NCBI GenBank assembly: GCA_964448395.1
Contig: CAYUWM010000078.1
Location: 1 to 5,525, forward strand
Direction: 5' to 3'
From: CAYUWM01 sp964448395
GTDB taxonomy: Bacteria; Chloroflexota; Dehalococcoidia; E44-bin15
DNA: 5,525 nt
In this document: piece by piece, positions 5,448-5,525 of the stretch
Layout: every line of letters begins with the position of its first letter
How positions within the stretch are numbered: position 1 is the first letter of the stretch
The notes under the pieces: model-generated
What the model was told of the DNA's origin: nothing
The model's input: only the letters and a program-made list of their open reading frames with translations
Database searches by the model: none
Program-made: the position numbers and the translations under genes

Positions 5448-5525
5448 TTATGCCTCCTTGGTCCTGATCTGCCGGGCCTTCCAGAAGTAGTTGGTTAGGC
5501 CACGGTCGAACTGCAGTTTCCTGAA
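5448..5525 (-). CDS. C-terminal end of a probable Zn-ribbon/OB-fold (DUF35) thiolase-partner protein, partial
   Basis: Only the last 25 codons and a TAA stop are visible; the gene enters from the right edge of the window. The peptide begins FRKLQFDRG and continues with TNYFWKAR. That resembles the last OB-fold strands of DUF35 proteins, in which an FRK segment is followed by an aromatic-rich strand. Proteins of this family are small, carry a rubredoxin-like zinc ribbon plus an OB fold, and form complexes with SCP-x-type thiolases, for example BbsA with BbsB. The zinc-ribbon cysteines would lie outside the window, so they cannot be checked. The strongest support is context: the stop lies one base before the ATG of such a thiolase, and the thiolase ribosome site is inside this gene. 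The family call is an inference from a short tail plus its neighbour. Confidence 0.6.
   Translation of the reverse strand, partial: FRKLQFDRGLTNYFWKARQIRTKEA
5453..5459 (-). promoter_or_regulatory. Ribosome binding site of the thiolase gene
   Basis: On the minus strand AAGGAGG stands six bases before the ATG at 5446. It lies inside the last codons of the upstream OB-fold gene, which suggests coupled translation of the two partners. Confidence 0.8.

Overview
This window holds six genes, all on the minus strand, so transcription runs from position 5525 towards position 1. In that order they are: the tail of a probable DUF35/OB-fold thiolase-partner protein (5448-5525, cut by the window edge), an SCP-x/BbsB-like thiolase (4277-5446), two paralogous subunits of the 2-hydroxyacyl-CoA dehydratase / class I benzoyl-CoA reductase superfamily (subunit A 2929-4125, subunit B 1634-2932), a crotonase-family protein (658-1515) and the N-terminal half of a family III (CaiB/BaiF) CoA-transferase (1-637, cut by the window edge). 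No RNA gene, mobile element or CRISPR array was seen.

The organism looks like an anaerobic bacterium. Oxygen-sensitive [4Fe-4S] dehydratase/reductase subunits sit in one run with CoA-ester enzymes, the sequence looks moderately GC-rich by eye, and purine-rich GGAGG ribosome sites are common. Desulfobacterota or Dehalococcoidia-like Chloroflexota would fit, but the sequence here cannot decide and no taxonomic marker is present.

Spacing is tight within three gene pairs. The OB-fold stop and the thiolase ATG are one base apart, A and B overlap by four bases (ATGA), and the CoA-transferase starts 20 bases after the crotonase stop. Two gaps break the run. The 151-base gap 4126-4276 carries a plausible sigma-70-type promoter, and the 118-base gap 1516-1633 carries two inverted repeats. 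The window may therefore hold more than one transcription unit.

Together the genes suggest a route in which an organic acid is activated by CoA transfer, the CoA ester is dehydrated or reduced by the radical A/B enzyme, a crotonase acts on the unsaturated or oxidised product, and the OB-fold/thiolase pair cleaves the beta-keto ester. The thiolase side recalls benzoylsuccinyl-CoA thiolase (BbsAB) of anaerobic toluene degradation. CoA-transferase plus an A/B pair recalls phenyllactate dehydration (FldABC). The mixture matches neither pathway as I know them, and the substrate is unknown. The ATP-dependent activator that such A/B enzymes need is not in the window. The most notable details are a His where subunit B should carry the third cluster Cys, a crotonase with only one of the two hydratase glutamates, and an unusual register around the expected catalytic Asp of the CoA-transferase.
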